Shown: in pieces, positions 53,368-62,823 of the stretch
Layout of the letters: every line of letters begins with the position of its first letter
How positions within the stretch are numbered: position 1 is the first letter of the stretch
Source of the DNA: Rossellomorea aquimaris
GTDB taxonomy: Bacteria > Bacillota > Bacilli > Bacillales > Bacillaceae_B
Direction: 5' to 3'
Assembly: GCF_008180865.1 (NCBI RefSeq)
Contig: NZ_VTEX01000005.1
Span: 186,001-250,000 of the forward strand
Length of the DNA: 64,000 bases
Program-made: the position numbers and the translations under genes
Notes under the pieces: generated by a model
Told to the model about the DNA's origin: nothing
The model's input: the letters and a program-made list of their open reading frames with translations, nothing else
Databases searched by the model: none

Positions 53368-54037
53368 CCTTCGATACCTCTAAACGATAGCCCAGTCCCC
53401 TGATTGTCAAGATATCAAAAGCCGTTTGTTGATTTAATTTTTTTCTTATTTTCTTAATATGTGAATCGACGGTTCGATCAAAGCCTTCAAAATCACTTCC
53501 CCAAACTTCTTCTATTAACTGGTCTCTTGAGAACACTTGACCAGGATGACTGGCAAGTTTGTACAGGAGTTGAAACTCTTTTAAAGGAAAAAGAACAGGC
53601 TCATGATTAACGGTCACTTCCATCCTGTTCGCATCGATGATGACATTTCCAATGGATACTCTATCTGCCGTATTGATTTTGTATCTCCTCAACAGCGCTT
53701 TAATCCGCATCATTAACTCATGTGCATCAAATGGCTTGACAATATAATCATCCGTCCCTTGCTGAAAGCCTTTTACTTTATCTTCGCTCTCACCCTTAGC
53801 CGTAACCATTAAAATCGGCAGGTCATATAACTCCCTTATTTCCTTACAAAGCTCCCAGCCATTTTTATTTGGCATCATCACATCAATGATACATAAATGA
53901 ACGGTACGCTCAGATAAAAGATTCGCAGCCTCTACACCATCGTTTGCTTCTACAACTGTATATCCCTCTTTTTTCAAATAGATTCCGATCAGTTCCCTGA
54001 TGAAATGATCATCATCTGCTACTAAAATGGTGGCCAA
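53360..54037 (-). CDS. OmpR/PhoB-type response regulator
   Basis: 225-aa regulator: receiver domain with acidic pocket (VADDDHF), phosphoacceptor Asp in CIIDVMMPNKNG and conserved Lys in YIVKPFDAHEL, then a winged-helix DNA-binding domain (FPLKEFQLLYKLASHPGQVF followed by SRDQLIEEVWG, and RTVDSHIKKIRKKL). Cognate of the frameshifted kinase downstream. Likely targets include the adjacent RND pump (inference). Confidence 0.9.
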   Translation of the reverse strand: MATILVADDDHFIRELIGIYLKKEGYTVVEANDGVEAANLLSERTVHLCIIDVMMPNKNGWELCKEIRELYDLPILMVTAKGESEDKVKGFQQGTDDYIVKPFDAHELMMRIKALLRRYKINTADRVSIGNVIIDANRMEVTVNHEPVLFPLKEFQLLYKLASHPGQVFSRDQLIEEVWGSDFEGFDRTVDSHIKKIRKKLNQQTAFDILTIRGLGYRLEVSKDV

Positions 54038-54668
54038 GATAACACCTCATTCTAAAAAATATCTTTATGTACAACCAGGAGTAAGAAATTTTATATCGAT
54101 TGTCACCATTATAGTATAGGTGATGAGATAAAAATAATATCACTGCATATTCTTCATTTGCTTTATTGCGCACTCAACACAATGTCTGATTCATCTGCAT
54201 GAGGAACGTTTTCCTATATACAATAGAAGTTTTTATTATTTTTATGGTACATCGGAAATGTGACGTGAGTATGACCCACTAAATCTAAATGTAGTTGTTT
54301 CATTGCGCAGGAAGATTCTACAATGACTGCTCAAAATCGTGTATCGAGGGTTTGACCCCAAAATCTTCAAATGATGAACTGCCACTAATTTTTTATCATC
54401 GGGATGTCTGGTCGAATGTCAATGTATGAAACAGTCCAGTAATCATTCTCATCGTAAATTCCTCAGGCGTTTTCGTATGTATCATCAAAAATCCCCTCCT
54501 CAAAAAAATTATTAATGCAATACCAGTTTTTCATTCTATCTGCATTATTATAAATTCCTGAGTTGTTCATCTTTTTGCATCAAATCCGATAGATAAATAT
54601 CTATTTGGTTGCGAACCTGATTACAATTGATGCCACGTACCAAGGGTCTAACTCCATTATCCAAAAGA
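54038..54668. other. Intergenic stretch between the rbs operon and the regulator gene
   Basis: About 630 bp with no large gene. It contains two degraded half copies of the GGGGTCAGACCCC repeat (about 54349-54357 and 54645-54658), a 29-codon frame with a strong ribosome site (54396-54485) and the rbs terminator at its right end. Confidence 0.4.
54396..54485 (-). CDS. Possible 29-aa peptide or gene remnant
   Basis: ATG 54485 is preceded by GAGGAGGGG and opens MIHTKTPEEFTMRMITGLFH, ending FDQTSR. The ribosome site is far better than chance, but the frame is short. It may be the leftover 5' end of a lost gene. Confidence 0.3.
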   Translation of the reverse strand: MIHTKTPEEFTMRMITGLFHTLTFDQTSR

Positions 54669-54706
54669 AAAAGCCCCTTCCGCACAAACACATGAAAGGG
54701 GCTTCC
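54669..54706 (-). terminator. Terminator of the rbs operon
   Basis: On the minus strand AAGCCCCTTTC and GGAAGGGGCTT flank a loop, followed by TTTTC. Confidence 0.85.
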
Positions 54707-54714
54707 CACCTAGT

Positions 54715-55653
54715 TTATTCTTCTGATGCCTCTATATTCTCCTCCGTCACCAACTTCAACGGAACCGGAATCTTCTTGTCTACTTTCTTCCCTGACAACA
54801 CATCAGCCCCAGCCTGAACGGCCAACTGACCGATCTTCTCAGGCTGCTGAGCCACAGTCGCAGACAGGTTACCATTCCGAATGCTAGTCATCGCATCCTC
54901 ATTTCCGTCAAATCCAACGACTAATACATCACGACCAGAACTCTGGATCGCCTGCAGTGCTCCCAATGCCATTTCATCATTATGAGCGAACACCGCTTTG
55001 ATATCTGGATTCCCCTGGATCAGGTTTTCCATCGTATTCAACCCCTGCGTACGGTCAAAGTTCGCAGTCTGCTTGGCTACGACATCCAGCTTTTCATCAG
55101 CGATGTTGTGGAACCCGGCTCCCCGCTCTCGTGTGGCCGATGCTCCAGGGACACCTTCAAGTTCTGCAACCTTTGCTCCTTCACCAAGCTGTTCGACCAG
55201 ATATTCTCCGGCCATTTCGCCGCCTTTTTCGTTATCCGAGCTGACGAGTGTGGCAACGTCCCCTTTTTCTGCGGAGCGGTCAAGGGTGACAACAGGAATA
55301 CCTAGACTGTTGGCAGACTGGACGACTGTGGAGATGGCCGCTGAGTCCGTCGGGTTGATGAGTAAGACGTTGACGCCCTGCTGGATGAGGTCTTCTACGT
55401 CATTGATTTGCTTGGCGGCATCGTTTTGGGCATCGACGACGACGACTTCCATCCCTTGTTTCTTCGCTTCGTCCTCTACCCCGTTTTTCATGGAGACGAA
55501 GAATGGATTATTTAGGGTTGAAACAGATAGTCCGATCTTGATGTCTTCAGGATTGGAGCTTGTATTTGGCTTTGCCCATTCCGGCGGCTGCAGGGAGCAG
55601 GCGCCGAGGAATAGGAGTGACAAACTGATTAGTAGTAACCATGCTTTTTTCAT
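54715..55653 (-). CDS. rbsB: Ribose ABC transporter substrate-binding lipoprotein
   Basis: 312-aa lipoprotein: signal peptide with lipobox LFLGAC (MKKAWLLLISLSLLFLGAC), then a periplasmic-binding-protein fold with KIGLSVSTLNNPFFVSMKNG, VVVDAQNDAAKQ, LINPTDSAA, VVTLDRSAEKGDV and AHNDEMALGALQAI, all typical of RbsB. ATG 55653 follows AGGAGGG. Last gene of the rbs operon. The C-terminus is duplicated at 47.9 kb. Confidence 0.95.
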   Translation of the reverse strand: MKKAWLLLISLSLLFLGACSLQPPEWAKPNTSSNPEDIKIGLSVSTLNNPFFVSMKNGVEDEAKKQGMEVVVVDAQNDAAKQINDVEDLIQQGVNVLLINPTDSAAISTVVQSANSLGIPVVTLDRSAEKGDVATLVSSDNEKGGEMAGEYLVEQLGEGAKVAELEGVPGASATRERGAGFHNIADEKLDVVAKQTANFDRTQGLNTMENLIQGNPDIKAVFAHNDEMALGALQAIQSSGRDVLVVGFDGNEDAMTSIRNGNLSATVAQQPEKIGQLAVQAGADVLSGKKVDKKIPVPLKLVTEENIEASEE

Positions 55654-55663
55654 AGTATCCCTC

Positions 55664-56617
55664 CTACGCTGCTTTCTTTCGGTCGATGAGAACCGCGATG
55701 ATGATGACGACACCCTTTACGACCATTTGGAAGAAGGATGACACGCCGAGCAGGTTCAGACCGTTGTTTAACGTTCCGATGATGAGTGCACCGATCAATG
55801 TTCCGACGATCAGTCCGCGTCCGCCTGACAGGCTTGTCCCGCCTAGGACGACGGCGGCGATGGCATCGAGTTCATAGGATGTACCCGCTGTCGGCTGTGC
55901 TGAATTCAGGCGTGACGTTAGGATTGCTCCTGCGAGTGCTGCCAGTAAGCCGGCCAGGGAGTAGATCATCACTTTAATGCGTGGTACTTTGATACCTGAG
56001 ATCAGGGCTGCTTTTTCATTTCCGCCGATGGCATATGTTTTGCGGCCGAACGGGGTTTTGTGCAGGATCACCCACAGGATCGCGAACGTCAGGATCATCG
56101 TGACGGCCGGTACTGGGATTCCAAGGAAGTATCCTCTTCCAAACAGTTGGAAGGCATAGCTGTCGCCAAGTCCCGTGATTGGATTTCCGTCAGTATACAC
56201 AAGCGTCAACCCACGGAACATCGTCATCGTTGCAAGTGTTGCGATGAATGGCGCCATTTTACCTTTTGTGATCAATAGTCCGTTGACCATTCCCATCAGA
56301 GCACCGAGGATACAGCCGATCAGGATCGCAAGGATCGGGTCGATTCCCGATACCATCATCCCTGCCATCAGGGCACTGGATAAGGCGAGGATCGATCCGA
56401 CGGATAAGTCAATTCCCCCGGTCAAAATGACGAAGGTCATCCCGTAGGCAATCAGGGCGTTGATCGCGACCTGTCGTAATAGATTCAATAAGTTCAAGGG
56501 TTCTAGAAAACTAGGATTGATGATAGATACGGTCGCAATCAGCATAAACAGTCCGAGTAGTGGACCGAGCTTTTGCATCAGATTGCCGACGTGATTCGTT
56601 TTGAGTGCGTTATTCAT
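55664..56617 (-). CDS. rbsC: Ribose ABC transporter permease
   Basis: 317-aa permease with about eight to ten helices, AraH/RbsC type: [20 protein letters not shown] (then DLSVGS), the family signature, and later [15 protein letters not shown], the loop that contacts the ATPase. It overlaps rbsA by 8 bases. Confidence 0.95.
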   Translation of the reverse strand: MNNALKTNHVGNLMQKLGPLLGLFMLIATVSIINPSFLEPLNLLNLLRQVAINALIAYGMTFVILTGGIDLSVGSILALSSALMAGMMVSGIDPILAILIGCILGALMGMVNGLLITKGKMAPFIATLATMTMFRGLTLVYTDGNPITGLGDSYAFQLFGRGYFLGIPVPAVTMILTFAILWVILHKTPFGRKTYAIGGNEKAALISGIKVPRIKVMIYSLAGLLAALAGAILTSRLNSAQPTAGTSYELDAIAAVVLGGTSLSGGRGLIVGTLIGALIIGTLNNGLNLLGVSSFFQMVVKGVVIIIAVLIDRKKAA

Positions 56618-58100
56618 GTGCGTGGCCTCCTGTCGCCAATGTCATGATTTTTTCCTGTGTTGCTTCCTCCTTTGATAGCTCTCCTGCGATGGTCCCTTCA
56701 TGGACGACGAGGATGCGGTCGCTCATCCCGAGTACTTCTGGCAGCTCGGATGAGACCATTACGATCGCGACTCCTCGGTCAGTGAGCTCGTTCATCAGTT
56801 GATAGATTTCCCGTTTTGCCCCGACATCGACTCCTCGGGTCGGTTCGTCAAGGATGAGCACCTTCGGACCGATTCCGATCCATTTGGCGATGACCACTTT
56901 CTGCTGGTTCCCGCCGGACAGGTTTCGTGCGTGAGTCCGGGCTGATTCGGTTTTGATCGTCAGCCGTTTGATGAGCATTTCGACAAAGTCCTGTTCGCTT
57001 TTATCATTGATCAAGCCTTTCTTAGTGAAGCTGTAGAGGCTTGGAAGGGCGATATTGTCCTTCAGGGAAAAGTCGAGGACGAGTCCTTCATCCTTCCGAT
57101 CCTCGGTGATGAATCCAAGACCGAGCTTCACCGCTTGATCGGGTGTTTTAATGGTGACCGGTTTCCCGTTCACGAGGATCTCGCCATCATATCGTCCGTC
57201 GAGTCCGAAGATGGTTCGCATGATTTCCGTTCGGCCTGCCCCCATCAATCCTGATACGCCGACAATTTCTCCTGAGCGGACTTCGAAGCTGACACCTTCA
57301 AACAGTCCCTTTTTGGTCAGGTTCCGTACTTCAAGCATCGTTTCGCCTGGATTTGGATCTCGTGCCGGGAAGCGGTCCGTCAATTCACGTCCGACCATTT
57401 TCTTCACGACTTCATCGAAGTTCGTCTCAGGGATCGGCGTCGTATCCACCGTGCGTCCGTCCCGCATGACCGTGATGGTGTCACAAATCGTGAAGATTTC
57501 TTCCATCCGGTGGGAGATGTACACAATCGACACGCCGGCTTTTTTTAACGAACGGATGACGGTGAAGAGGGTCTCGATTTCCCGGTCCGTCAATGCTGCT
57601 GTCGGCTCGTCCATGATGATGACTTTTGCATCCGTCATGAGAGCTTTAGCGATTTCAATCATCTGCTGCTGCCCGACTGAGCACTGTCCTGTTTCTTTTG
57701 TAAGAGGGATGGAAATGTTCAGCTTTTCAAACTGCTCATTCGCAACCGCTTTCATTTTTCTCATATTGATGAGACCAAATTGTGTAACCGGTTCCTTATT
57801 GATGAAAAGATTCTCAAGGACAGTCAACTCAGGCCAGACGTTCATCTCCTGATGGATAAAGGCAATGCCGAATTCCTCTGCCTGCTTCGGATCATCGAAC
57901 GTCCTGTCCTTCCCGTCGATGGTGATTGTTCCCTGATCCTTCTTGTGAAGACCAGTCAGTATGTTCATCAGGGTCGACTTTCCTGCACCGTTTTCTCCCA
58001 TCAGGGCATGGACCTCCCCGTGCTGGATCTCGATGTCCACTCCTTCAAGAACTTTGTTCGAACCAAATGCTTTATGGATATTCTTCATGCTGATCTGCAT
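56610..58100 (-). CDS. rbsA: Ribose ABC transporter ATPase (two ABC domains)
   Basis: About 496-aa sugar ATPase with tandem ABC modules. The first has Walker [10 protein letters not shown], signature [15 protein letters not shown] and Walker [14 protein letters not shown]. The second has the degenerate P-loop GLMGAGRTE, signature [14 protein letters not shown] and [14 protein letters not shown]. This asymmetry is usual for RbsA/MglA. ATG 58100 follows GGGGTGAG. An RbsR-operator-like sequence lies inside the gene at 57783-57796. Confidence 0.95.
   Translation of the reverse strand: MQISMKNIHKAFGSNKVLEGVDIEIQHGEVHALMGENGAGKSTLMNILTGLHKKDQGTITIDGKDRTFDDPKQAEEFGIAFIHQEMNVWPELTVLENLFINKEPVTQFGLINMRKMKAVANEQFEKLNISIPLTKETGQCSVGQQQMIEIAKALMTDAKVIIMDEPTAALTDREIETLFTVIRSLKKAGVSIVYISHRMEEIFTICDTITVMRDGRTVDTTPIPETNFDEVVKKMVGRELTDRFPARDPNPGETMLEVRNLTKKGLFEGVSFEVRSGEIVGVSGLMGAGRTEIMRTIFGLDGRYDGEILVNGKPVTIKTPDQAVKLGLGFITEDRKDEGLVLDFSLKDNIALPSLYSFTKKGLINDKSEQDFVEMLIKRLTIKTESARTHARNLSGGNQQKVVIAKWIGIGPKVLILDEPTRGVDVGAKREIYQLMNELTDRGVAIVMVSSELPEVLGMSDRILVVHEGTIAGELSKEEATQEKIMTLATGGHAHE
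57783..57796. promoter_or_regulatory. Intragenic RbsR-like operator in rbsA
   Basis: TGTAACCGGTTCCT matches the promoter operator TGTAACCGGTTACA at 12 of 14 positions. It may be chance within EPVT codons or an auxiliary site. Confidence 0.3.
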
Positions 58101-58118
58101 GCTACTCACCCCTTTGTT

Positions 58119-58505
58119 TTAAAAAATGACTCCCGCGTGAAGGATACAATTCGCATACGGTGTGACTTCCCCCGTGCGGATGACGGCCTTCGCCTTATGG
58201 GTTTCTTTCTTGAACTCTTCATGGGATACATAATGGGTCCCGTCAAACCATGAGGTCATCTGTTTATGAACCCCTGCATTCGTTTCTACTTCTTCTGCCA
58301 GCGTGACGGTTTCGACAACCATTTCTTCCATTAATAGCTCGACCACGTCAAGGAAGGACGGCTCTCCCGGTTTCAATGCCAGATCGATTTTTACAACGTC
58401 TGACGGAATTGGGAGACCGGCATCGGCCACGACAATCGTATCCGTGTGGCCGAGATCGGCTAATATTTTCGCAATGTGACTGTTCAAGATGCCATGTCGT
58501 TTCAT
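58119..58505 (-). CDS. rbsD: D-ribose pyranase
   Basis: 128-aa RbsD, which interconverts beta-pyranose and beta-furanose forms of ribose so that the kinase can use it. Motifs: [20 protein letters not shown] at the N-terminus (catalytic His), [10 protein letters not shown], and the C-terminal [11 protein letters not shown]. It overlaps the rbsK stop by 4 bases. Confidence 0.95.
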   Translation of the reverse strand: MKRHGILNSHIAKILADLGHTDTIVVADAGLPIPSDVVKIDLALKPGEPSFLDVVELLMEEMVVETVTLAEEVETNAGVHKQMTSWFDGTHYVSHEEFKKETHKAKAVIRTGEVTPYANCILHAGVIF

Positions 58506-59392
58506 TCTGCCAGCTTCCTTTCCACTTCGTCTCTTGTTGGCATTCCGCCCTGTGCCCCGAATCCGGTTACTGAAAGGGATGCAGCACGATTCGCAAATCG
58601 GAGGCTTTCTTCCATTGACTGTCCTTCAGCCACGGCCGTACCGAATGCGGCGTTGAAGGTATCACCGGCCCCTGTCGTATCGACGACTTCTACTTTGAAG
58701 GAAGGAACGAGAATTTCTTTTGTTCCGTTATGGTAGCGGACTCCCGCTGCTCCTTCGGTGATGATAACTTTGTCAGGATATTGTTTCAGCGCTTCTGACG
58801 GCTTCATTCCGTTGAAGAGCACATCTGCTTCATGTTCATTTGGTGTCAGATAGCTGGCACCATCGATGATTTTTTGTGAAATCTTACGTGCTGGAGCTGG
58901 GTTAAGTAGCAGTGGAACTTCAATCTCGTTACACAGGTCTGCCACATACTCGACCGTTTCCTCCGGGATTTCCTGCTGGATCATGATGAGATCGCATGTT
59001 TTGAGGAAATCGGCTGTTTTCTCTACGTACTCTGGTGTCACAAGATCATTGGCCCCTTTGACGACGACGATGCTGTTGTCTCTTTCAGCAAGGATGATAT
59101 GGGCCGTTCCTGATTTCGCATGTGTAACCGGTTCCACATAGTTCGTATGAACACCGTTGCTCTTAAAGTTTTCCAAAATCTCTTGGCCGTACGGATCGTC
59201 CCCGACACATCCAATCATGTAGACGTCAGCCCCAAGCCTTGCTGCTGCAACGGCCTGGTTGGCTCCTTTTCCGCCGGGTACCGTATCAAAGCTGTCGCCC
59301 AGTACAGTTTCCCCTGCACCGGGGCGTTTCGCTGATATCACTACCAGATCCATGGATGAACTGCCGATTACGGCAATTTTCGCTTTTTTCAT
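58502..59392 (-). CDS. rbsK: Ribokinase
   Basis: 296-aa PfkB-family kinase making ribose 5-phosphate: [20 protein letters not shown], the [15 protein letters not shown] substrate motif, and the anion-hole/catalytic base [14 protein letters not shown]. It contains an RbsR-operator-like 14-mer at 59123-59136 within the EPVT codons. Confidence 0.95.
   Translation of the reverse strand: MKKAKIAVIGSSSMDLVVISAKRPGAGETVLGDSFDTVPGGKGANQAVAAARLGADVYMIGCVGDDPYGQEILENFKSNGVHTNYVEPVTHAKSGTAHIILAERDNSIVVVKGANDLVTPEYVEKTADFLKTCDLIMIQQEIPEETVEYVADLCNEIEVPLLLNPAPARKISQKIIDGASYLTPNEHEADVLFNGMKPSEALKQYPDKVIITEGAAGVRYHNGTKEILVPSFKVEVVDTTGAGDTFNAAFGTAVAEGQSMEESLRFANRAASLSVTGFGAQGGMPTRDEVERKLAE
59123..59136. promoter_or_regulatory. 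Intragenic RbsR-like operator in rbsK
   Basis: TGTAACCGGTTCCA matches the promoter operator at 13 of 14 positions. It lies about 1.3 kb downstream of the operon start. Confidence 0.35.
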
Positions 59393-59398
59393 CTTCCT

Positions 59399-60379
59399 TC
59401 ATCCCTTTCGAGTTGTGTTTCGTTGTATGAGTTCAACCGGAAGCTGAACAGTTGTATCGATGTCTTTTTCTTTTTTTATCAGTTTAATCAGAAGTGCCGC
59501 GGCCTGCCTGCCCATTTCGTATGCCGGCTGCCTGATCGTGGAGAGCGCCGGATAGGAAAGACTGCTCTGCGGGATGTCATCATAGCCGATGATCTGTACG
59601 TCTTCGGGTATCTTCTTCCCAAGCCTCAATGCCTCATGGAGAATGGCGATCCCGACGATATCATTGCTCGCGATGACCCCATCCGTATCAGGATAGGTGG
59701 CGAATAGTTCCTCTGCCCAGCCCTTTGCGTCTTCAAAGGAGAAAGACGTCGTGGACATCACCGTGAAATCGACGTCTGCCCCGCTTAAGTACTCCACCGC
59801 TCCACGGAATCGGTCCTGTGCCGGCTTGACGTGTGCCGGCCCCTTCATGACGGTGATCCGCTTCGCCCCTTTTTCAACTAAGGTCTTTGCCGCCAGGCGT
59901 CCCCCTTTACGGCCGTCCGCATAAACAGCCGGATAGTTGTCCGTGGTCCGGTCAAGGAGGACGAGTGGGAGATTCAATTCGCTATACAGCTGGTCATGCT
60001 CCACATGATTGGTCGCGGAAATCATGCCAACGACATTGTTCTGAACGAAGGTCTGGATATAATCCAGCTCCTTCTGGATGTTCTCGTCGCTGTTTCCAAG
60101 AAGTAGCCTGAACCCAGCCTCACTCACTTCATCCTCGACCCCTCTCGCCAGCTGCGGGAAGTATGGGTTCGTTATATCCGGAAGGAGCAGTCCGATCAAC
60201 CTCGACTCCCGTTTGAAGAGGGAACGGGCCACCTCATTTGGACTATAATTCAGCTTGGAGATTGCCTCCATCACTTTTTTCCTCGTCTCGGCTCCTACAT
60301 AGCCGTTATCATTGAGCACCCGCGAGACCGTCGCCACCGACACCCCCGCTTCACTCGCCACATCCTTGATTGTTACCAC
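59399..60379 (-). CDS. rbsR: Ribose operon repressor (LacI family)
   Basis: About 326-aa LacI-type repressor: HTH VTIKDVASEAGVSVATVSRV with NDNGYV, identical in style to B. subtilis RbsR, then an effector domain (LIGLLLPDITNPYFPQLARG; IIGYDDIPQSSLSYPALSTI). The start is GTG: 60379 puts the HTH at the N-terminus; an in-frame GTG 60388 also exists. First gene of rbsRKDACB, so it is autoregulated through the operator just upstream. Confidence 0.93.
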   Translation of the reverse strand: MVTIKDVASEAGVSVATVSRVLNDNGYVGAETRKKVMEAISKLNYSPNEVARSLFKRESRLIGLLLPDITNPYFPQLARGVEDEVSEAGFRLLLGNSDENIQKELDYIQTFVQNNVVGMISATNHVEHDQLYSELNLPLVLLDRTTDNYPAVYADGRKGGRLAAKTLVEKGAKRITVMKGPAHVKPAQDRFRGAVEYLSGADVDFTVMSTTSFSFEDAKGWAEELFATYPDTDGVIASNDIVGIAILHEALRLGKKIPEDVQIIGYDDIPQSSLSYPALSTIRQPAYEMGRQAAALLIKLIKKEKDIDTTVQLPVELIQRNTTRKG

Positions 60380-60412
60380 GTACGTCACTTCCTGTTCGTT
60401 TTGGTTGTTTTA

Positions 60413-60426
60413 TGTAACCGGTTACA
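60413..60426. promoter_or_regulatory. RbsR operator
   Basis: Perfect palindrome TGTAACCGGTTACA, extended by TA/TA-like flanks, 34 bases before the rbsR start and just downstream of the putative -10 region. Confidence 0.8.
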
Positions 60427-60428
60427 CA

Positions 60429-60465
60429 TAAAGTAACACATGTTTGTAATCGTTTGCAACACTTT
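60429..60465 (-). promoter_or_regulatory. Putative rbs operon promoter with cre-like site
   Basis: On the minus strand TTGCAA (-35) and TTACTT/TACTTT (-10) are 17-18 bases apart. The plus-strand 14-mer TGTAATCGTTTGCA (60445-60458) fits the CcpA cre consensus at 13 of 14 positions and overlaps the -35 box, consistent with catabolite repression. Confidence 0.6.
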
Positions 60466-60624
60466 GATAGGAAAACTCATTAAATTAGCATTCTTGTTGA
60501 CCTAGTCTCTCAGTCATGTTTTTGACAAGGCTTCCTAAAATACTTATTTTATAGAACAAAGGAGACTCCATTAAAAGAAAAGTTTCATCTATAATCACTA
60601 TCTTTCTATTAACTTCAAATTTAT

Positions 60625-61296
60625 TTAAATAAATCTCTTTAAATATTCGCCAAATATTTTTTTCATAACTATGGGGGTGTTTTCTACATAAATATTCATT
60701 TGTTCAGTGTTCGATTCGAATTGATCAGAGTTACTTTCTTCTGTTGGAAAATCAGATATTCCTTTTATAATAATGCACTCAACATCATTCTTCTTACAGA
60801 TATAAGCAATTGCACCCGCTTCTGTATCGGCTATTGTTATTTCGTTTTCTTTAAGTTCTAAATAGTCCTTCCACATAACCACTGCTTTATCAGCGGTGCC
60901 AATTATTCCGGTATAAAAATCATTTCCATAGTTTGATAGATCAATATCGACTATGAAGGATTGTTTAATAAAAGGCTCAATTTCTTTTACTGTGCAATCA
61001 TATTGAACGGCTTTATCAGGTACAAAAATATCTAAATTACTGAACGTATCATCTATTCCTGCACATGTTCCAGCAACGATTACTTTCGTTAAATTAAATT
61101 TAGAAATCATATACTGATTACCACCAACACCATTTACTTTTCTTACACCGGTACTATAAAAAACAAGCTCAGTATCATTCATTGTTCTCATGAAATACTC
61201 GCCATAAGGATAACCGAAACGTTCGTTTTCTTTTATGCCAAAATATTCCAATGTCGCTTCAAATTCCCACTTCGTTGCTATACTTATTCCTATCAT
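60625..61296 (-). CDS. Nucleoside phosphorylase / MTA-SAH nucleosidase-like protein
   Basis: 223 aa from ATG 61296 (GGGGAT 6 bases upstream). Purine nucleoside phosphorylase fold: VIVAGTCAGIDDTF (phosphate/glycine loop), then ADTEAGAIAYICKKNDVECI and IIKGISDFPTEE, matching the MEAAAIA...AISD signature of MTA/SAH nucleosidases. The usual Met-Glu is replaced by Thr-Glu, and the base-binding Asp is present in ISD. It may cleave a nucleoside related to MTA/SAH. It is followed by AT-rich DNA and stands alone. Confidence 0.75.
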   Translation of the reverse strand: MIGISIATKWEFEATLEYFGIKENERFGYPYGEYFMRTMNDTELVFYSTGVRKVNGVGGNQYMISKFNLTKVIVAGTCAGIDDTFSNLDIFVPDKAVQYDCTVKEIEPFIKQSFIVDIDLSNYGNDFYTGIIGTADKAVVMWKDYLELKENEITIADTEAGAIAYICKKNDVECIIIKGISDFPTEESNSDQFESNTEQMNIYVENTPIVMKKIFGEYLKRFI

Positions 61297-61578
61297 TGAC
61301 ATATCCCCTACTTTTTGCAATTAAAGAACTTTATTATCCATTAACACCGACTTCTTGCAAATCCATCATTATATAGGTTTTTAAAGCTAACCCGCACTAT
61401 AATCGAATATCCATTATTTACAATTGTATCATACCAACACTATTACGAAGAATAGGGTCCAATGTCATTCTCCTTTCTTTGGTCTCTACGATACAATCTC
61501 TCATTTATTCAATATCCTTCTAGTATTTTTGTTTAACATTGGAACATTCTCCATTAAGCGCCGCATATCTTTCACACA
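61297..61578. other. Intergenic stretch upstream of the nucleosidase-like gene
   Basis: About 280 AT-rich bp between the nucleosidase-like gene and the M20 operon terminator. It should hold the nucleosidase promoter. No repeat or gene seen. Confidence 0.4.
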
Positions 61579-61612
61579 AAAAAAGACAGCCCTAATTTGA
61601 CTGTCTTTTCAT
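61579..61612 (-). terminator. Terminator of the M20/Met-type transporter operon
   Basis: On the minus strand AAAAGACAG and CTGTCTTTT flank an 11-base loop, followed by TTT. Confidence 0.85.
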
Positions 61613-61614
61613 CC

Positions 61615-62811
61615 TTATTTACTTGAACCGAACTCTTTCCATATTCCCTCTAAAAGCTGCTTATCCGTCAGCAGTTCATACCCCGTCAGCGCAAGTGCCT
61701 TTGCCCCGATCACAAGGGCACGGTCACCCTCGGTGGATTTAGCCGCTTCCCTGAATTCGTTCGTGTGGACGACGAGAGATTCGGGGCCTATTTTGATGTA
61801 GGGGTGGATGGTGGGGACCACACGGCTTACGTTTCCGGCATCGGAGGAGCCGAGTCCCTTTCGTTCCGTATCGTCGAAGTATTCCCCTAGTGACTCGATG
61901 GAGCGCTGGAATACTTTATCGAAATGGCGGTTGAGCTGAAAGTGATCGACTTCATTTTGGATTTTGATGACATTCAGTTTCGTCCCCGTGACAAGTGCCG
62001 ATCCCTCAGCTATCGCTTTCACTTTCTTCGTGACTACATTGCATGCTTCCCTGGTTGCAGCGCGTATATAGAAGCGGGCTTTTGCATAGTCAGGGACGAT
62101 GTTCGGCGCGTCCCCGCCGTGGGTGATGATTCCGTGGATCCGTACATCATCGGTCACGTGCTGACGAAGGGCGTTAATGCCGTTGAACAGCTGGATCACA
62201 CCGTCGAGGGCATTGATGCCGTCTTCAGGGGAAGCTGCCGCATGGGCAGACCTTCCTTTAAATTCGAAATCAAGGGGGTCCACTGCAAGGGTTTTCCCTG
62301 TCTGCGTTGTCCTGTTGAACGGATGAACCATCATGCATGCATCCACTCCTTCGAACAAGCCTGCCTTTACAAAACTGCCCTTCGCACTTCCGTTCGGACC
62401 TCCTTCCTCGGCAGGAGTCCCGAACACCACCACTTCCCCTCCTGTTTCATCGAGTACGGACGACAGGGCGATGGCCGCCCCGCAGCTTGCCGTCCCGATG
62501 ATATTGTGACCGCAGGCGTGACCGAGTCCAGGCAGTGCGTCATATTCCGCCAGGTAGCCGATGACCGGCCCTTCTTTCCCTGAATGTTTGCGTGCCACAA
62601 AGGAAGTCTCATGACCCGCCACTCCCCTTTCAATGGAGAACCCATTGGCTGCAAGGAGGGTGGTCAAGGTCTCTGAAGCAAAGAACTCTTCGTTTCCGAT
62701 TTCAGGTTTGTCGTGGATCTGATGGCTGGTCAACACGAGTTTCACAGCCAGTTGGTCCACTGCCGAGACGATGTTGTTTTTACGATCGGCAATCGCTGCT
62801 GGTTGACTCAT
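61615..62811 (-). CDS. M20-family amidohydrolase
   Basis: 398-aa metallo-aminoacylase/carboxypeptidase of the M20D (AbgB/HipO-like) type. Zn ligands appear in IGYLAEYDALPGLGHACGHN and in TPAEEGGPNGSAKG; the dimerisation domain begins near LDFEFKGRSAHAAASPEDGI. The family hydrolyses N-acyl amino acids or amide conjugates. It is encoded directly downstream of a MetQ-type binding protein, so it may cleave an imported N-acylated methionine or cysteine derivative (inference). AGGAGGG precedes ATG 62811. Confidence 0.85.
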   Translation of the reverse strand: MSQPAAIADRKNNIVSAVDQLAVKLVLTSHQIHDKPEIGNEEFFASETLTTLLAANGFSIERGVAGHETSFVARKHSGKEGPVIGYLAEYDALPGLGHACGHNIIGTASCGAAIALSSVLDETGGEVVVFGTPAEEGGPNGSAKGSFVKAGLFEGVDACMMVHPFNRTTQTGKTLAVDPLDFEFKGRSAHAAASPEDGINALDGVIQLFNGINALRQHVTDDVRIHGIITHGGDAPNIVPDYAKARFYIRAATREACNVVTKKVKAIAEGSALVTGTKLNVIKIQNEVDHFQLNRHFDKVFQRSIESLGEYFDDTERKGLGSSDAGNVSRVVPTIHPYIKIGPESLVVHTNEFREAAKSTEGDRALVIGAKALALTGYELLTDKQLLEGIWKEFGSSK

Positions 62812-62823
62812 CTCTTTTCCCTC

